This document shows positions 8,475 to 22,200 of a stretch of 64,000 nt of DNA, one piece after another (position 1 is the stretch's first letter; each line of letters opens with the position of its first letter). The position numbers and the translations under genes were made by a program. The DNA lies in NCBI GenBank assembly GCA_951799445.1, contig OX637287.1:31204224-31268223 (forward strand), given 5' to 3'. This DNA is from Pseudisothecium myosuroides. Taxonomy: Eukaryota; Streptophyta; Bryopsida; Hypnales; Lembophyllaceae. The notes under the pieces were generated by a model that worked only from the letters and a program-made list of their open reading frames with translations, was not told the origin of the DNA and made no database searches.

Positions 8475-11400
8475 TGTGCTTGGCTATTTTTCAAAGGATT
8501 TGGGTACTTTTCAGGTAGAAATTGTGAAAAAATGTCATTGTTTTGAGCAATGAGTAGAAATGAATTTAAAATATATTTTTTGTGAATTTTTAAAGAAAAA
8601 TTTGAAAAAAAACCATATCAGTCACAAAGTACACTTAAAAAAACTGAAAATTTCACCATATACTTCACCATATGTAGTTATATATAGTTGCACAATTATA
8701 GTGAAGAATACCATGATATAAACTAAGTTTCATGCCATTCTATAATTAGTATTCAATATATCATGGTTATTGGCCCAAATTCCAAGTTGCAATAAAAAGT
8801 TCAACATAAAAAAAAATTCAAATTGGATAGAAACTAAATTTAAGAATTTCAAAAAAATCATATTTATGTATACAATTCAAATCAAGGCTAAGGAGCTAGA
8901 AATTGCCTAAAACTTTAAAAATTGCCTAAAACACTAGAAATTTAATCTGATGTGAATCATGCATGATCCGTGGTTTTATGTAAAAATAAAAATTCAACAC
9001 TTCAATCACAAAGAACATTTTTAGTGTCCCTTGTAGGCATTGTAATGGAAATCCCCTACAACTACCTTTTTTTTTTAATCTTTTTTTACATAACAAAAGA
9101 AATGTGGCCATAACAAGGAAAGGTGAGAAACAAAATTTCACTAAGTGGGAAATTTGTGCATTTTTCAGTGTTGTATAGAGATGTCCCAACCTCCAAATCA
9201 ACTCAATTTATGAAATTCAATAATCCAGAATGTAGATTTATGCCTCTGAAATCTAACTTCGATGTAGATTTTAGTGTGCATAATCAACACGATTGTAGAT
9301 TTTGGAGGCTCAAATCTAACTAACATGTAGATTTTGAATTTCTAAATTCATTGATTTGTACATTTCAAATTTTTTGATCTAGACCCTTTTCTAGATTCCA
9401 AAAGTTCAAAATATTAGTTTTTATGTAGATTTCATTTTTTTGAATCATTTTACAATTTCATGTATTGTAAAATTTCTAAGGTATCTAAATTATACAAAGT
9501 CTAGAAAAGATTGACAATTTGTAAGCCTTATGTATCCAACCTCACAGTACCTTTGACAATTGATATGGGACAATTGAATCTTGTAAAATCTACCCAATAT
9601 TAGGTGAAAACAACATTGAAATTTAAGATGTGTCAATGTATTATAAAGTCTACTATACCAATTTGGATTGCACATAGGAGATTTAAGGAGAATTTATGAA
9701 AATCCCTGCAAAGAAAATCCAATGATTGATCTTTTTCATAGGAAATTCCAAACAACTTTGTTGTTAACATGAAAAAATTCTTCCAAAGAAACCCAACAAT
9801 TTTTTTTTGTTCAAGAATTGTTCAAAGATTGTTCAAACAATTTTTTTTTGTTCCACGTAGACATTACAACGCTAGAAAATGGCATAGGAATTGTCAAAAA
9901 CCATGCCAACGAGGACAAACTGCAGAATTTCTAAACCAATCATAGGGAATTCCAAACAAGTCTGTTGGGAATGAAGGAATTTCAACCATCATTTGCTACA
10001 AATACATTCAAGGAACTCCTTCAAACAAATTGGATGAAGTCCATTCAATATAATTCAATCATTTGCTATTTTGTGGCACTTGTAGGAGCTTCAAGGCTAT
10101 TTCAATACTCTACAATGGTAACAATAGCAAAATATCTTAAATAAAATATTCTATATATAATACCAGTGTAAATGAATGATTTCATGCAAGCCTAATTGCA
10201 TAAGTTTCAACATTTTGGATATAGTTATTTGCACATAATTTGAGTTCCATGGCAAATTGCCACATTGGCTAGAAAAAAATCTCAATCTTGTTTGATGTAT
10301 AATTCCAAAGTGGATAGTCTTGAACCACCACTTATGGATTAAAAAAAGGTAGAAAAAAAATTAAAAAGTTAATTGCAAAGATTCAATACCAGTTTGCATT
10401 TTCAATATTAGTGACTAAAGATCCCATTGAATATTTTGTGCTTGTTGCTTGACCAAGGGCAATTCCTCATAGCAATTTTTTATCTTGTTCAAATCACATT
10501 GAATTTATTTTTGTATATTTCAAAATAAAAACAATATACTTAATTTTTTTTATAGAGAAAGAATGTAAAGCAATCAATATAAGTTAATTAATAAAACAAT
10601 TTATTGTAGAAAAAATATTGATATTTTCAATGTCATATTTTTTCATTTTTTCTACACAATGAAATGTATAAAAATAAAGATTTAGTCAATAAAAAAAGCT
10701 CAAATACTCAACTTATTATTTTTATTTTAAACAAATATTCAAATTTAAGTACTTCAAAATGATTTGATAAAGATGTTTAATTACACATATTTTGAAATTT
10801 AACTATCTAAATATTTTTTATTAATAATTCCTTACCTCTTTCTTTTACTGCAAACTTTAAAAAAGTGTGAAAAGTATTTCATGACTAGCACTTGAATGTT
10901 TTATCCAAATCTTAGAAGTATTTTTGAGTTAGACCCCAAAGGATTTGGAAGACCAACGAAGTCTTCTAAAAGCTTGGAAATGTCAAAAGTACAAGTGAAA
11001 TAATTGTATTCAGATCCCATGCAAATTATGAATATTTGTGTAAAGTAATGATGCAAATTGTTTAATTTTAAAGAAAAAATACAGAGGATATATATTGTAC
11101 AAACAAATACAATTGTTTAATCTATTCATTGTACGTACTTACTAATGACCAAAATTGCTCATTTTGTGCATCAAAACCCTCAAAATAGTTGACACACGAG
11201 ATGAAAAATTGCGTTAATTGTCACAATGCTACAATATAGAGGTGAACAATATGAACTACTTTGATACTTTATATTACAATTGTAAATATGTGTCAAATTT
11301 TGTATCTTCAAGACTACTTTGCTCAACATATTCTAATAACTTAACACACTAAGAAGCATTTTTCACCAACCTTAAACCACTAGTCTTCTAGCATTGGTAG

Positions 11401-12873
11401 CCAATCTCTACTTCAAACTATTCCATCTTTTGTACCACTGTTAATATAGTATTGTCCAATTTTTTATCTGCAATAGTTAACTAATTCTATTAACCAATGA
11501 TTTCAAATTTAATCATCTAGCATACAAAAATAAAACTTAAAGTTTGGTGCTCCAAACAATCAAAAGCACTCATTGGAGGTCAAACTATTGTATTGTACAA
11601 GACCTCCCCTTTTTGTACAAAATTCCAAGGAAAGACATCTACATTTTTTTTCAAATAGAGGGAATCCTAATCATTCATCAACCAATTTTCACCTCAACAT
11701 CTTTATAAGGTGTAGGCTAAGCCCCTATACCCTATAACCATGATAACCTCTCTAGAGGCTATTAAACTAGGGCAAAATAACTACAATGAATGTACAAAAA
11801 TATAATTAAGGCTATAGTCAAGCTCTAGTCATCACATCAATCATGTTTTCTAGGACCTCAACAGGAACAACTTTAAGAATGGATTCCATGCATTCAAAGA
11901 ACAACAACTTCAATCATAACAGACATTTAATGACTACTCAAAGTCCCAAGAGTAAGAGCCATTTTCTAGATTTTTTCCCAGCCTCTGTTTTTATTTTCGT
12001 ACTGTTGGGATTTTTATGGCAGGTGGATTTGCATACTACGAACAAATGTAGGGAGGTTTTCAATTTTACAATTGGTTTTGGAAGAAGGGTAAGAGATTTT
12101 GGCCTTTGACCCTATTGATGTATGGAACAAAAGATCCTACACAAAAAATAGAATCCACCAGAAAGACCTACCATTTTCACCACCTTTTGTACTAGAGTGT
12201 TTTCCTAGCACAACTTTGTGGATAATGATCCAATGTAATTGAAATTTATATTCAAGGTGGATATGACCATTTAAAAACTTGTATATCTATCTATATACAA
12301 TATCCATCTATGATTATTAAATTTAATTTGATAGGAAATATTGATTTTCCCAAATATGTCATTCACAATTTCAAGGATTGGGTACAACACTTTTTTTTTA
12401 CTGTGATGTTCCTAGTAACATACCATTGAATTAAATTTGGAAGGACATGAACGTATTAACTCCTTTCTATTAGAACTAGCAAAATTTAATCCCCCCAAAG
12501 TGCTAATTGGGAGCATTATTGAGTATCTATTCTAAAGAATTTGAAGCTCAAATTTGGAGGGATGGTTCCTAGGAGATTACCAACCATCTATAATCAACCC
12601 TTTGAAAATTTGTAGTTTATTCATGCAATGTCTAAAGAATACATGGTAACATGTGTTAGAATCTCGTTTTCAATGACCAACAAGACTTAACAAAAACTAA
12701 GTCTAACATACCTTAAGAGTTTCAAGTTGGACGGAGACCTCTCTTCCCTAGGTGCAATAAATTCTTGAATACGTAGTATTTCTTAGCAATTCATAAAAGC
12801 ATACTTTCCCGCAAGAAGCTTCAGGACCTGCATACTTGCGTTCATATCTGACTAAAATCTGAATTATATACGA
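8475..12873. other. AT-rich intergenic DNA without a recognised gene
   Basis: About 8480-8930 is a diverged copy of about 1-600. Near 9230-9340 a GTAGATTTT..AAATCTAA motif recurs three times. About 12596-12690 is a copy of the dispersed segment also found at 19284-19385. The ORF at 11843-12109 (88 residues) has no recognisable domain and I do not call it. The rest shows no structure I can name. Confidence 0.5.
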
Positions 12874-15800
12874 CTACATGAATTTCTTTGAGTCCACTTC
12901 TTCGGCCTCTTTAATGTCCCGCCTATGATCAAAACACACCTTGATTGTCCATGTGGACAAAAACAAGAGAAGAGCAGTGGACACTGTTGTCCAGAACCAG
13001 AATACAAAACCTGGCATTGGCTTGGGATAGAGGCCTGGATGCACACGACAGTATTATACTGTAAGTATGTACCACGACTTCAACTATAAAAACTCTCCAA
13101 GACAATTATCTTGATGTTTGCGTCATTTAACAGGACTGGGAACACAGAGATATTTTAGTAGTAGACCTAAATAGTCCAACAAGCGTGAGCAATCCAGGTC
13201 AAGGTCAAGAAATATTCAAACATTAGAGAGCTTACCTCGACCAAATTTTATACAGATGAGAGTCTCCACAATTGCAATTGCTATAGCCAGCCAGCAGAAC
13301 CCCCCCAGCTTCTTAATTGGCTTCCTGAGGTTTGCAAATAGAGGACCCAACACATGAGAAATAATTATTTGAAAAGACATCTTATTCATAATATGTAATC
13401 CCACACAAACCACATAGATCATATAGCAAAAACTGCAAAACAAGAAAATAACTTCATATACAAAAGTCATGGACAACTCCTAAGCAATGGAGAGCAAGGA
13501 TCATGACAGCTCACCTTGTTTGCAGAAAAGTGTTGAACTCTCGAATTGCAGGATTTGCAATGAGCCACCAAATTATCAACCGATACGTGTTGAGTGGGTT
13601 CAGAGGTGGTATCCACAGGCAATACTTGATGAAAAATGCATTTACCTCAACCATGAGCACAATAAGTAAAAAGATCAGAACTTGCACGAACCGGAGAGGA
13701 CCCTGCAATGGGTTCCACTCGTCTTTGTCCCAGTAGGCTGGAGTAAATTGCCCAAGAGATCTTTTAACCTGTAACCTCCCACGTCACAAAAATTTCAATA
13801 TTTTGCACCATGCTTTCCTACAAATTGTATAGCTGCTATGTTTCTACAAGAAACAACTAGAATTATTTTCTACACCTAAATAAACGTTCCTGCCAGAAAT
13901 ATGCAATGCAGGTTCTAATCCAGAAGTAGAGAACCAACCCCGAAGAGGTGTTCTAGAACTTCTAGCGACACTACAATTGTCAGAGTTTATGTTAGAACCT
14001 GCCTTACATGGCAGGGGTTAACGCCTCTAGGTTGTCAGGGAAATGGATTTCTACCCAAAGAATCTTAGTCGAAGGTTTTGGTGTCAAACGCCGCACGTTA
14101 ACACTATTGACGAACAACAAAGCAGGTTCTAGCCAGCACAGAGACATACGAACTTTGTCGTGCAGATACATAGTATACGTAAAATGATATGAGAAGGAAA
14201 AAGGAATGCGTACCTTGCCGAAAATAGACTTTTGTCGACTCAGACCAACCCAAGCATATGTCTTTCCATCAAAATATTTCACTGTCTTCATTCCAGCCCA
14301 AATTCCTGTAAATTTAGAAATCATATTGTCATTATATTGACCTCTACTACTAAAATATATTAATGAATACATCAAACAACAAGCTAAATGCAAACTGAAA
14401 ATTGCATCTGATTTCAGAAGACAGAAAAGGCATACCAATCCAGTTGCAGAGGAAAATATCAAGAATGATACTATCCCACCAACACTCGTTGAAGTTCGGC
14501 AGCATATGGTTGAAAGTTACCTGTAAATTTTCAGAAATTTCTTCCAGTCAATTCACACAACGTCCAGTATCGAGCATTCCTATCCTAGTAAATGGCAATA
14601 AAATTCTTCTACTTGTTGATAAAACAATCAGTTCTCATAAAGACAAAGTATTGGCTCTCATGCTAATAAAATAGAACGCCCCAACAACATCAGCATCGCA
14701 GTCTTTCCTAAATTATCAACATGGTGATAGTGACGAAGGGTGCAAAAAAAGGTATACCTCTGCCATCTCGAATCCAATAGACAGCACCCACAGGAGAGGT
14801 AGATTACGAACCATTATGGCCTTCCCCCACCACCCTAATGTATGTGCTATCACAAACTCATCAAACAAGGTATTCTGCAAAGCAAAGATGAAGAATAAAT
14901 CGCGTTAACAAACTAAAATGTCCTGTCCAACATCACACGAAAAGAACTTATACTTTGATTGTGAAGTAAACCATAAAGAGCACTGATGTTTGTAGTAGAA
15001 TTTATAACAATAGAAATGAACAATCCGCGCTAATATTTTTTAACAGCTCGAGGATTACCACATAGCAGACTCAAATGAAGACGACTTGCGGGTTCTCACA
15101 TAAATATTGGAAAACTTGTTGGATTTCTCTGGGGTATACACTCGACAATCTGCTCCATAAGATCTTTCATACAACTCTGGAAGCGACACAGATAACATGA
15201 TTGAAGTTCTGTTAGAAATCTGTGTAATCCCTCTTTTCGGGCTTACAGTGGTGAGACCAGGTTGAACACAGCAATTCAACGGAAATGTATTCCAAGCCGA
15301 CATAGAAGAGAATTAGCCAGTCAAACCGTCAAATCTTGTCAATCCTTCCTTGCAAGCTTCTCAGCTAGCACCAAAAACTAGTACTAAAGCAGATACATAT
15401 ATAAATATCCTTCCAAGCAAATAGTAAGAAACATAAGAGCCCTTCTGAACAAAATAATACACAATAAAAATGTTAAGGGCATATAAAGATAGTACCAACA
15501 CCAAGGTCAGGATGCAGATGCTTCAGAAATTGTCGTGCATCATCCCGCTTCTGGATCACAGATAAATAAACTGCTGAATAAAATCTCAAATAGCTCATCT
15601 CTAATCAAACGAGGAATGTGTGAGCATATCCGAGTTTTGAATTCTCAGATGCTGGTAGCATCGCAAATCTCCAATTGAAACATTAGCAGCCTAACCACGA
15701 TATCCAGATATACCACATCAAGACAGTGCTGATAAGCAAAAGATAAACCCTAACTTTGAAGGTGCAGAGAACTCTAATGAATGGACAGACACCCGCTACT

Positions 15801-17471
15801 TAGCGTCTATTATACATTAGCTGCACTTGTAGATATACCCAAAGTTGAATTACGGTAATATTGAGTATGTATTGAATAGCAGACCTGAAAGAGCAGAAAA
15901 GTGAGGAAGACAAGATAGACTACTGCTATCCCATGAATTAATCGCCAAAATGCAGGGTGTGGTCTTATCAGAATCCTGAGTATGAAAAAAACGAAAGCCA
16001 ATGGTGACATGCATCAAAAGATAACCAACAGTTTCATCTTGCCACGATCAAGTCTAAAGGTTGTTCCCATACGATTCAAAATGCCATAAGGTTTTAAGTA
16101 ATTTCTTGCTTACGTGGATGGGGCTTGCAGTAAACAGTATCCCAAGAAAACCGCAATTGTCGCCAAAATACCCCTGCACACATAGTACCCATTGAAATCG
16201 ATTTGACACACTCACAAAGTACCGTCTTCTGGTTTTCTTCCACGTAACAAGTATCTCGACTAAATCAACAAAACGTGTCTAGTTAGGCTTCAACTTGAAC
16301 ACAAAGAAGTCAAGTAATTACCGTTTCGTGTTAGTGACTGTGTCTAAATCATTCTCTTCGGACTGAAGGGCACCGCTTGCCCACCTGCACATTCAACACA
16401 ACACATGTAGATTAAGGTAGTATTCATCCCTTCACAAACGCAATGACAACAAAGGAAAAACAGAAAAAGCCTCGGGCAAACAGATGTCCATATGAAATTA
16501 TGAACATTCCACCCGTGTAAGTCGAACACTAGTAACACATTAACACTATGTGCCCAAATGACCAGAAGTGGTCGCTTCCACATCTACAGGCGTTGAAACA
16601 AATCACTTAGAAGGCTTCGAGGACGGTAACAAAATTAATCCATAATGAGAATAAATCATACCCTACATACTTGAACTGTTACTTCAGTCCAAAGTGAGTT
16701 TTCCATTTTTAGCTTAGGCCATCAGGAATTAAGATGGAATAGCAACTCAGCTTGATAAACATGCAAGGTAGAGGTACCTAATTGCAACGCTACCTAAATG
16801 CGACCCCTCAAAATTCTGCACCATGAGTACATATTGATTTACAGAATGTACACCACTCAACACCAGTACGCATATCAGGTTCAGGTCATCTACCAATAAA
16901 TTTTTTAACCCTTAGAACGTTTGCATTCAGCATGCTATCCAAACATGCATTCTCTGGTGCATAGAAATCCAGTTTGCTAACGGGAATATCAAAAAAATCT
17001 GTCCCTTCTAATTATAGTGACTATGGTCAGCGCTTAATTTGGTGTAATTTTGGTGCAATTAACTTAAAGCCAGGTCCTCAGAGAATCCAAGCAAACGACA
17101 ACAGAATAGGAAAATTGAACGAGGTTTCTGCCACAACAGGGCAGTGAATACTGGGGAAACGACAGCAAATGTCTTCCATCAACAAAGACAAAGGGGCAGA
17201 GTACGTACACAAGAAGGCAAGCTCCAACAATAAGAACCGTGACGGTGTGGGGCTTGTAAAACCAAACTGTCCAGGGATCCAGGTCTTTCATGATACTCCC
17301 CGCCTTGGTTTCACTGTCCTCTCGCTCAAGAATCTTCTTCCCGTCCCCCTCACCTCCATCTCCGTCCCTCAAAGCATCGACCCTCCCACCATCGTCTTCC
17401 AAGGGAGGATTCTCGACGCGTCCACCACCGCTGGAATCCTTAGCCTCGGAGAAGCTGATTTCTCTCCCCAT
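12874..17471 (-). CDS. PSS1: Phosphatidylserine synthase, base-exchange type
   Basis: Twelve exons on the minus strand join in frame to 468 residues: 17471-17209, 16384-16322, 16173-16114, 15975-15885, 15550-15496, 15176-15100, 14874-14758, 14520-14436, 14305-14214, 13768-13515, 13324-13236 and 13034-12874. The enzyme exchanges serine for the head group of an existing phospholipid in the ER membrane. Residues 1-63 form a Gly/Asp/Glu-rich tail. The conserved region starts at [10 protein letters not shown] (65-74). [13 protein letters not shown] follows near 132. Expected catalytic-region residues are present: H214 before GWWGK, E239 and E242, N251, E254, D258, D263 and N268 around NECWWDS. Many hydrophobic membrane segments follow, and the C-terminal tail is charged. 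The ATG at 17471 is the first in this frame. Length and motifs match plant PSS1, and nothing is broken. Confidence 0.95.
16905..16985. repeat. TTAA-linked dispersed segment in PSS intron 1
   Basis: TTAACCCTTAGAACGTTTGC begins here, followed by a segment resembling 1770-1860 (ATGCATTCTCTGGTGC vs CACATTCTCTGGTGC). The CCCTTAGAACG start next to TTAA recalls the terminus at 668-702. No partner end was found, so this may be an element fragment. Confidence 0.35.
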
Positions 17472-18560
17472 CACAATCTTTCGATTTATTCAACGATGCT
17501 CTGTTTCGGCGAAGTTACAGCACATGATCATTCTTCTCCCTATTTCCAGTGAATAACTCAAATTTTAGTACTGCTACACCAAATCATTGTCTAGTACTTG
17601 TGCACAAATACTAGAAATAATACAGGCCGTAAAGCTCCGCAACTCTAAATTATCGATAGAGATGTAGTACAGAAGAAACGAAAATGACAACAAACAAATG
17701 ACATCCACGTTCAAAACAGTCGAAAATTTTAAAACTTGCTGTGATTTTTTTGTCTAAAAAGATTAAAACAAAAGTTACGAATGGAGCAAGGATCTACAGT
17801 CCATCAATGGCCTAGCTAAACAGTCTAGAATTAATTAAATTTGAGCTCAATGTGTTACCGTCTCGCCGACGAATCCTTGCAAACCCTCGCTATCCGTGTT
17901 GCTGTACTTAATTCGTCCCTCGCCTACAGTCGTTTACAATAGAAAAGTGGAAACCGATCTGCGAAACAAACAACACTATCCTTCAGTACTCCATTACAAC
18001 AGCGAGCATGCTCTCACGCATCCTCAGAAACCCTAATTTCAGGCAACCACGTAACACCTCACGTCATGAAACCTTGTGAAAACAAGGTAAAATCCATTCC
18101 GTTACAAACCCAATTGCTAAAAGCGCTGAAAACATCAGTAATCGTAAGAAATGTGCAGAATAAATCGCAGCTAACTCAAATCTTATTAAGTGCAAAGCTC
18201 GCATTGTAATTAGAAAAAAAAAAAAAAAAAAATTGTGAACCCGGCCACAAGTAGAGAAATTTCACAGTACCTCCTGAAGAATCGAATCGAGTCCCGACCG
18301 ATCGGCTACTCCATTGCACACTGCGCTTCTAGACTTGCAAAGAATTAAGTTACTGGATCCTGCAAGGAAATGTCCGCATTGCAAAAGCCAAATGCAAAAT
18401 CAGAGGAACGCAAAGAGTTGATGAGAATCGTCAGAAGGACTCGGGGAGAGATCGATGGTGCCGTCCTGCTTATCAGACAGTGATAATGCAATTCGCTGAC
18501 GTGGCATGCCACCTCAGATGTACAGTAGGTCCCAAAGTGCTGCCAGCGTGGCATTGAGAT
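17472..18560 (-). promoter_or_regulatory. PSS leader and promoter region
   Basis: On the minus strand a probable leader exon ends at 17859 (..GAGACG before GTAACA), implying a 5' UTR intron down to somewhere near 17540-17575; two acceptors are possible. If the leader covers 17530, it holds a 13-codon upstream ORF starting at the ATG of AATGATCATGTGC and ending just before the main ATG. A poly(A) run lies at about 18211-18231. No TATA box is fixed. Confidence 0.4.
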
Positions 18561-18562
18561 TA

Positions 18563-18798
18563 TAGTAGAACCTCTCTTAGTGCATACTCTGTTAGTGCAT
18601 AATATGCACTAACAGAGATTGTACTTTGAAGCCTTTATTGCTGAACAGTGGTTGGAGGCCTTGTAGTTAGGAGCCATGTGGTTGGAGGCCATGTAGTTAG
18701 AAGCCACGTTAGGTAGTGAACAGTATAGCACCTCTCCAAATGCATAAATCTCTCTTAGTGCATAGTCCCAACACTATGCACTAAGAGAGGTTCTATTG
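18563..18798. mobile_element. Pogo-like MITE upstream of PSS
   Basis: The ends AGTAGAACCTCTCTTAGTGC and AATAGAACCTCTCTTAGTGC are inverted, with TA at 18561-18562 and 18799-18800. The element is 236 bp. Inside are further palindromes built on TAGTGCATA and a roughly 24-bp tandem TTGGAGGCC..TAGTTAG motif (about 18650-18715). Its start motif is shared with 8293-8472. It lies about 1.1 kb before the PSS start codon, so it may affect the promoter; that is inference. Confidence 0.75.
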
Positions 18799-18800
18799 TA

Positions 18801-19802
18801 CTGGACAAGTGTGACTGTTTTTGGTGAGAAATTGATGAAAATCGACGTCAACACTGACATTGACGAAGAAGCTGAGTATTTTGGTAAGAATTCTGTGGAT
18901 TTCAATGGATGAAATTGTCATAGTCTATTTCTCCTACATAATAGGGTAATTACACCTAATTTCAACAGTTTTTTAACCCGTATATGCCACGGAGGACGTT
19001 TTCTCGACGATGAATGACGAAGAATTTGTCCATGCAAGACAAAAGTGCAACTATTCATCTTCCAAATTTTGTGGGAAAAGTGAAGATCATCTACTAATAG
19101 TAGTTTGACTTTCAATGTGTGCTTTTGCATTATTTTAAACCAACAATTCACACGGTGACAAAACAAATGATTTCGGCGGTTATGAGTTCATTGTTTAAGG
19201 GTTAAAATCAACCATTTGTACATTCTTGTCTATAAAGTACTCCTACTATTCATGAGAATCTATGGTCAGTTTTAGAAACACCTATATTTAGCCCTTTGAA
19301 AATTCGTAGTTTATACATACGGAGTCCAAAAAATGCATTCAATGGAAATCTAGAATTTCCTTTTGACTACCAACAAGACCCACAAAAAAATTAAATATAA
19401 TAGTAGTAGTCGTGTTGAATTGCTTATTTGTGCAATTTTAAGTATAGCTATCTTACTGTTTACCAATGAGGTAGGGCTCCCTTTTGCATCCTTGAAGAGG
19501 GGACCTCTACAATGAACAAATTGTCTTATATAACTCCAAACGACTCCAAGTCTTTGAATTAATTGATAAGTAAATCTCAAGTATCTAGGACAAAGCATAA
19601 TATCTTTCTAGCTAGCATGGAGACTTGGAGAGGACCATTGCTTGGTTATACAATGTTATATGAAGTCACAACCTTAGTATAGGAATTTTGGGCTTTAACT
19701 TACTTCAGTGAACATTCTATATCCGAGAAATGGTCTTCTCCACATAACATTGTTAACCTATTGAAGGAAGGATAATGCCTTCTTATATGCATGGGAATAA
19801 AC
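18801..19802. other. Intergenic DNA with a possible short TTAA element
   Basis: TTAACCCGTATATGCC at 18973 and the inverted TTTAAGGGTTAA ending at 19205 bound 225 bp; the inverted match beyond TTAACCC is weak. About 19284-19385 is a copy of the dispersed segment. No gene is seen. Confidence 0.35.
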
Positions 19803-19806
19803 TTAA

Positions 19807-20056
19807 CCTCTAAAGGTCCCTTGTCCCTTCAGGGGACAAATGGGATTTTGGGCAAGTACCTACGGGTTGAATTTTTGTCGTGATTTTTTTTTTTAAATTT
19901 GAAGATTAGAAAAACTGATAAGCTTTGTGGGAATATAATTTTTTTCACGATCGGTGCCTAGGAACAATAGTAATGACCAAATAAGCTCAAAACAAGGGAC
20001 GGGGGGCTGTCTCGGCGAGAGTCTCGGCAGCTAAAACAAATTTGCAAAAATTTGAA

Positions 20057-20110
<54 letters not shown>

Positions 20111-21227
20111 AAATTTAATTTAATTTTTATTTTAATTTTTTTTTTTGTCTATTTGGAAAGCTTTATTTGGATTTGTTATGCAAAAGTTATGGACATTCTT
20201 GTTTTTTGGGCAGTTAGAGCATCTTCTTGAAAAAAATAACTTGTAGGATTCATTTCTAAATGCAATTTTTCAAAATTTTCAATTTTTTTTTGGAAATGGT
20301 TTAGTTTACTTGCTAGAACAATCTCACCATTGGGATTAGTGCATTTTAATTCCATCTAAAATATATGAATATTTTAGATTTTCCTTCTATCTTGTACTAC
20401 GGTTGCTAGTATGTGAGCCTAGGATCTTGAGCCCATGAGCCTAGGAGCCTAGGAGCCTAGGCTCTTATATTATAGATACCTATGTTATAGGCACCTTCCA
20501 TAGTTATAGGATATTTATATTATAGGTGTCTACATTATAGGTACCTATGCTATAAGGACCTTTCATGGTTATAAGATATTTATATTATAGATGTCTATGT
20601 TATAGGTACCTTCTATGGTTTAATGGTAGTAGGATATTTATAATATACATGCCTATATTAGAGGTGTCTGTGTTATAGGCACCTATGTTATAAGTACCTT
20701 CTACGGTTATAGGATACTTATGCTATAGGTATGTATGTTATAGGCACCTTCAATAGTTGTAGAGTACCTACTTACATCTAGGCTCAAGGCTCGTAGGCTT
20801 GCATTTCTAGGCTCACATGCTAGCATCGTTGTATCTTGTACCTACTTCTACTTAACATTTTTTTAAGAATGATAATTAAGTTTTTTTGAATTTTTTTCTA
20901 GGACTCTCAACTCAATTCTCCACTATAAAGATTTAAAGCTCAAAACTTTGTAGTGCAAAAATTTTAAGTTAAAAATGTTTAAAGTCAAAAAAGCTAGTCC
21001 CGCAATGTACTGAAAAACTTGTTTTTTTCACTTTAAATGCAAATATCTTGCAATTTGTGCTGTCAAAAATTCTAAATTTTTTTCACAAATTCTTATACTA
21101 GTTATGTGTAAGATCCTATGTTTAGATGTGCAAAAAAAACATTTTCCAAATTTTTTTACTCTTTGCTATAGAAATGGCAGTTTTGACTGTTTTTGGGCAG
21201 AAAAAGGCCTTGGGCCTTAATTAGAGG
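19807..21227. mobile_element. TTAA-flanked MITE, long subfamily, inverted copy with nested MITE
   Basis: TTAA lies at 19803-19806 and 21228-21231. The left end is CCTCTAAAGGTCCCTTG. The right end, read inwards, is CCTCTAATTAAGGCCCAAGG. The interior is the reverse complement of copies 2194-3176 and 62796-63716. Its greater length comes from a second element at 20398-20831 and a (TA)n run near 20058-20095. Confidence 0.8.
20398..20831. mobile_element. Nested MITE with GCTAGTATGTGAGCC ends
   Basis: The left end GGTTGCTAGTATGTGAGCC and the inverted right end CGATGCTAGCATGTGAGCC pair. The 10-base sequence TATCTTGTAC at 20388-20397 is repeated at 20832-20841, a target duplication. The interior is a string of short palindromic ATAGGTACCTAT / TATTATAGGTG blocks. 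Copies without the tandem expansion lie at 52672-52917 and 54326-54573. Confidence 0.8.
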
Positions 21228-21231
21228 TTAA

Positions 21232-22200
21232 TTATAATTTGCCAAGAGCCATTGGCTAGCTAGGAAGTTGCAACGCAATTGTCATTGGCTAACTAGAAAA
21301 TTGAAGAGAGGCATTGATTAACAGAGAAGTTGCCATGCCTTTTGCTTTCTGGAGAAGCAGAAGGGCCTCCCCTAGCATTGATTCAAAATATGATGCATGC
21401 TAAAAAAGAATAATGCTTTGCTAGATGCTTATGAAGGACTTATTAGTTAATTCAAGAATTGTGGGTGGATGAGGAGCCATATAAGACAATTTTGTTCACT
21501 GTTGGGATCCCTTTTTAAAAATGAAAAAAAGACCCCCTTTCACTAGTAAACAATGATACACACTCAAGCTCTTAAATTTCTTAGTTGCAATACCAAATTG
21601 AATATATGGAATTTTTGGAGTTCTCAAATGCTTTCGCTCTTTGTTTTTATCTGTAATGTAATGTAGTCTCATTTTTTTTGTCTCGCACACTAAGGTAAAC
21701 CAACCTATGACAGACAAACCACCTATGATAGATACTTAGAAATTGACACATTACTGTCTTGCATCAAACTATGACAAATTTATTATCAATAAATGAGATT
21801 TAAGCTACATTAGATTGCATTAGTGACCACATTCAATGTCTTGGATGATGGTGATAGACTAATTAGTGACTACAATAGGAACTTCTACCTTTTTAATGTA
21901 AATTTACCATAAAAAGTGACCTTTTTAGGCCATCATTTTGTGTCCGTATTAGGAAATATTGTAACTACTTCAAGTGAGTAAGATGACCATTATGGATAAA
22001 CTTTTTGTTGGTTTTGGAGTTGTCTAAAGACTCTTTTGGGCCAATTGGACAACACACTTCAAAAATTCATAACAAATTCATACTTTGTCAATAATTAAAT
22101 TTCAATTGTTCTCCCTATTTCTCACATTTGTATTTATGTGGAAAAAAAATTAAAATTTTTCAACAAATGCCAACAAAGCAAACCAGTCATTCTGCCTATT
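21232..22200. other. AT-rich spacer, nothing recognised
   Basis: No gene or clear repeat structure is seen. The short minus-strand ORF at 21496-21717 has no recognisable domain. Confidence 0.4.

Noticed and set aside
11843..12109. 88-residue plus-strand ORF
   Set aside because: No domain, no codon-use or splice context, and the region is AT-rich anonymous DNA.
17169..17552. 127-residue plus-strand ORF
   Set aside because: It is the antisense shadow of PSS exon 1 and the leader.
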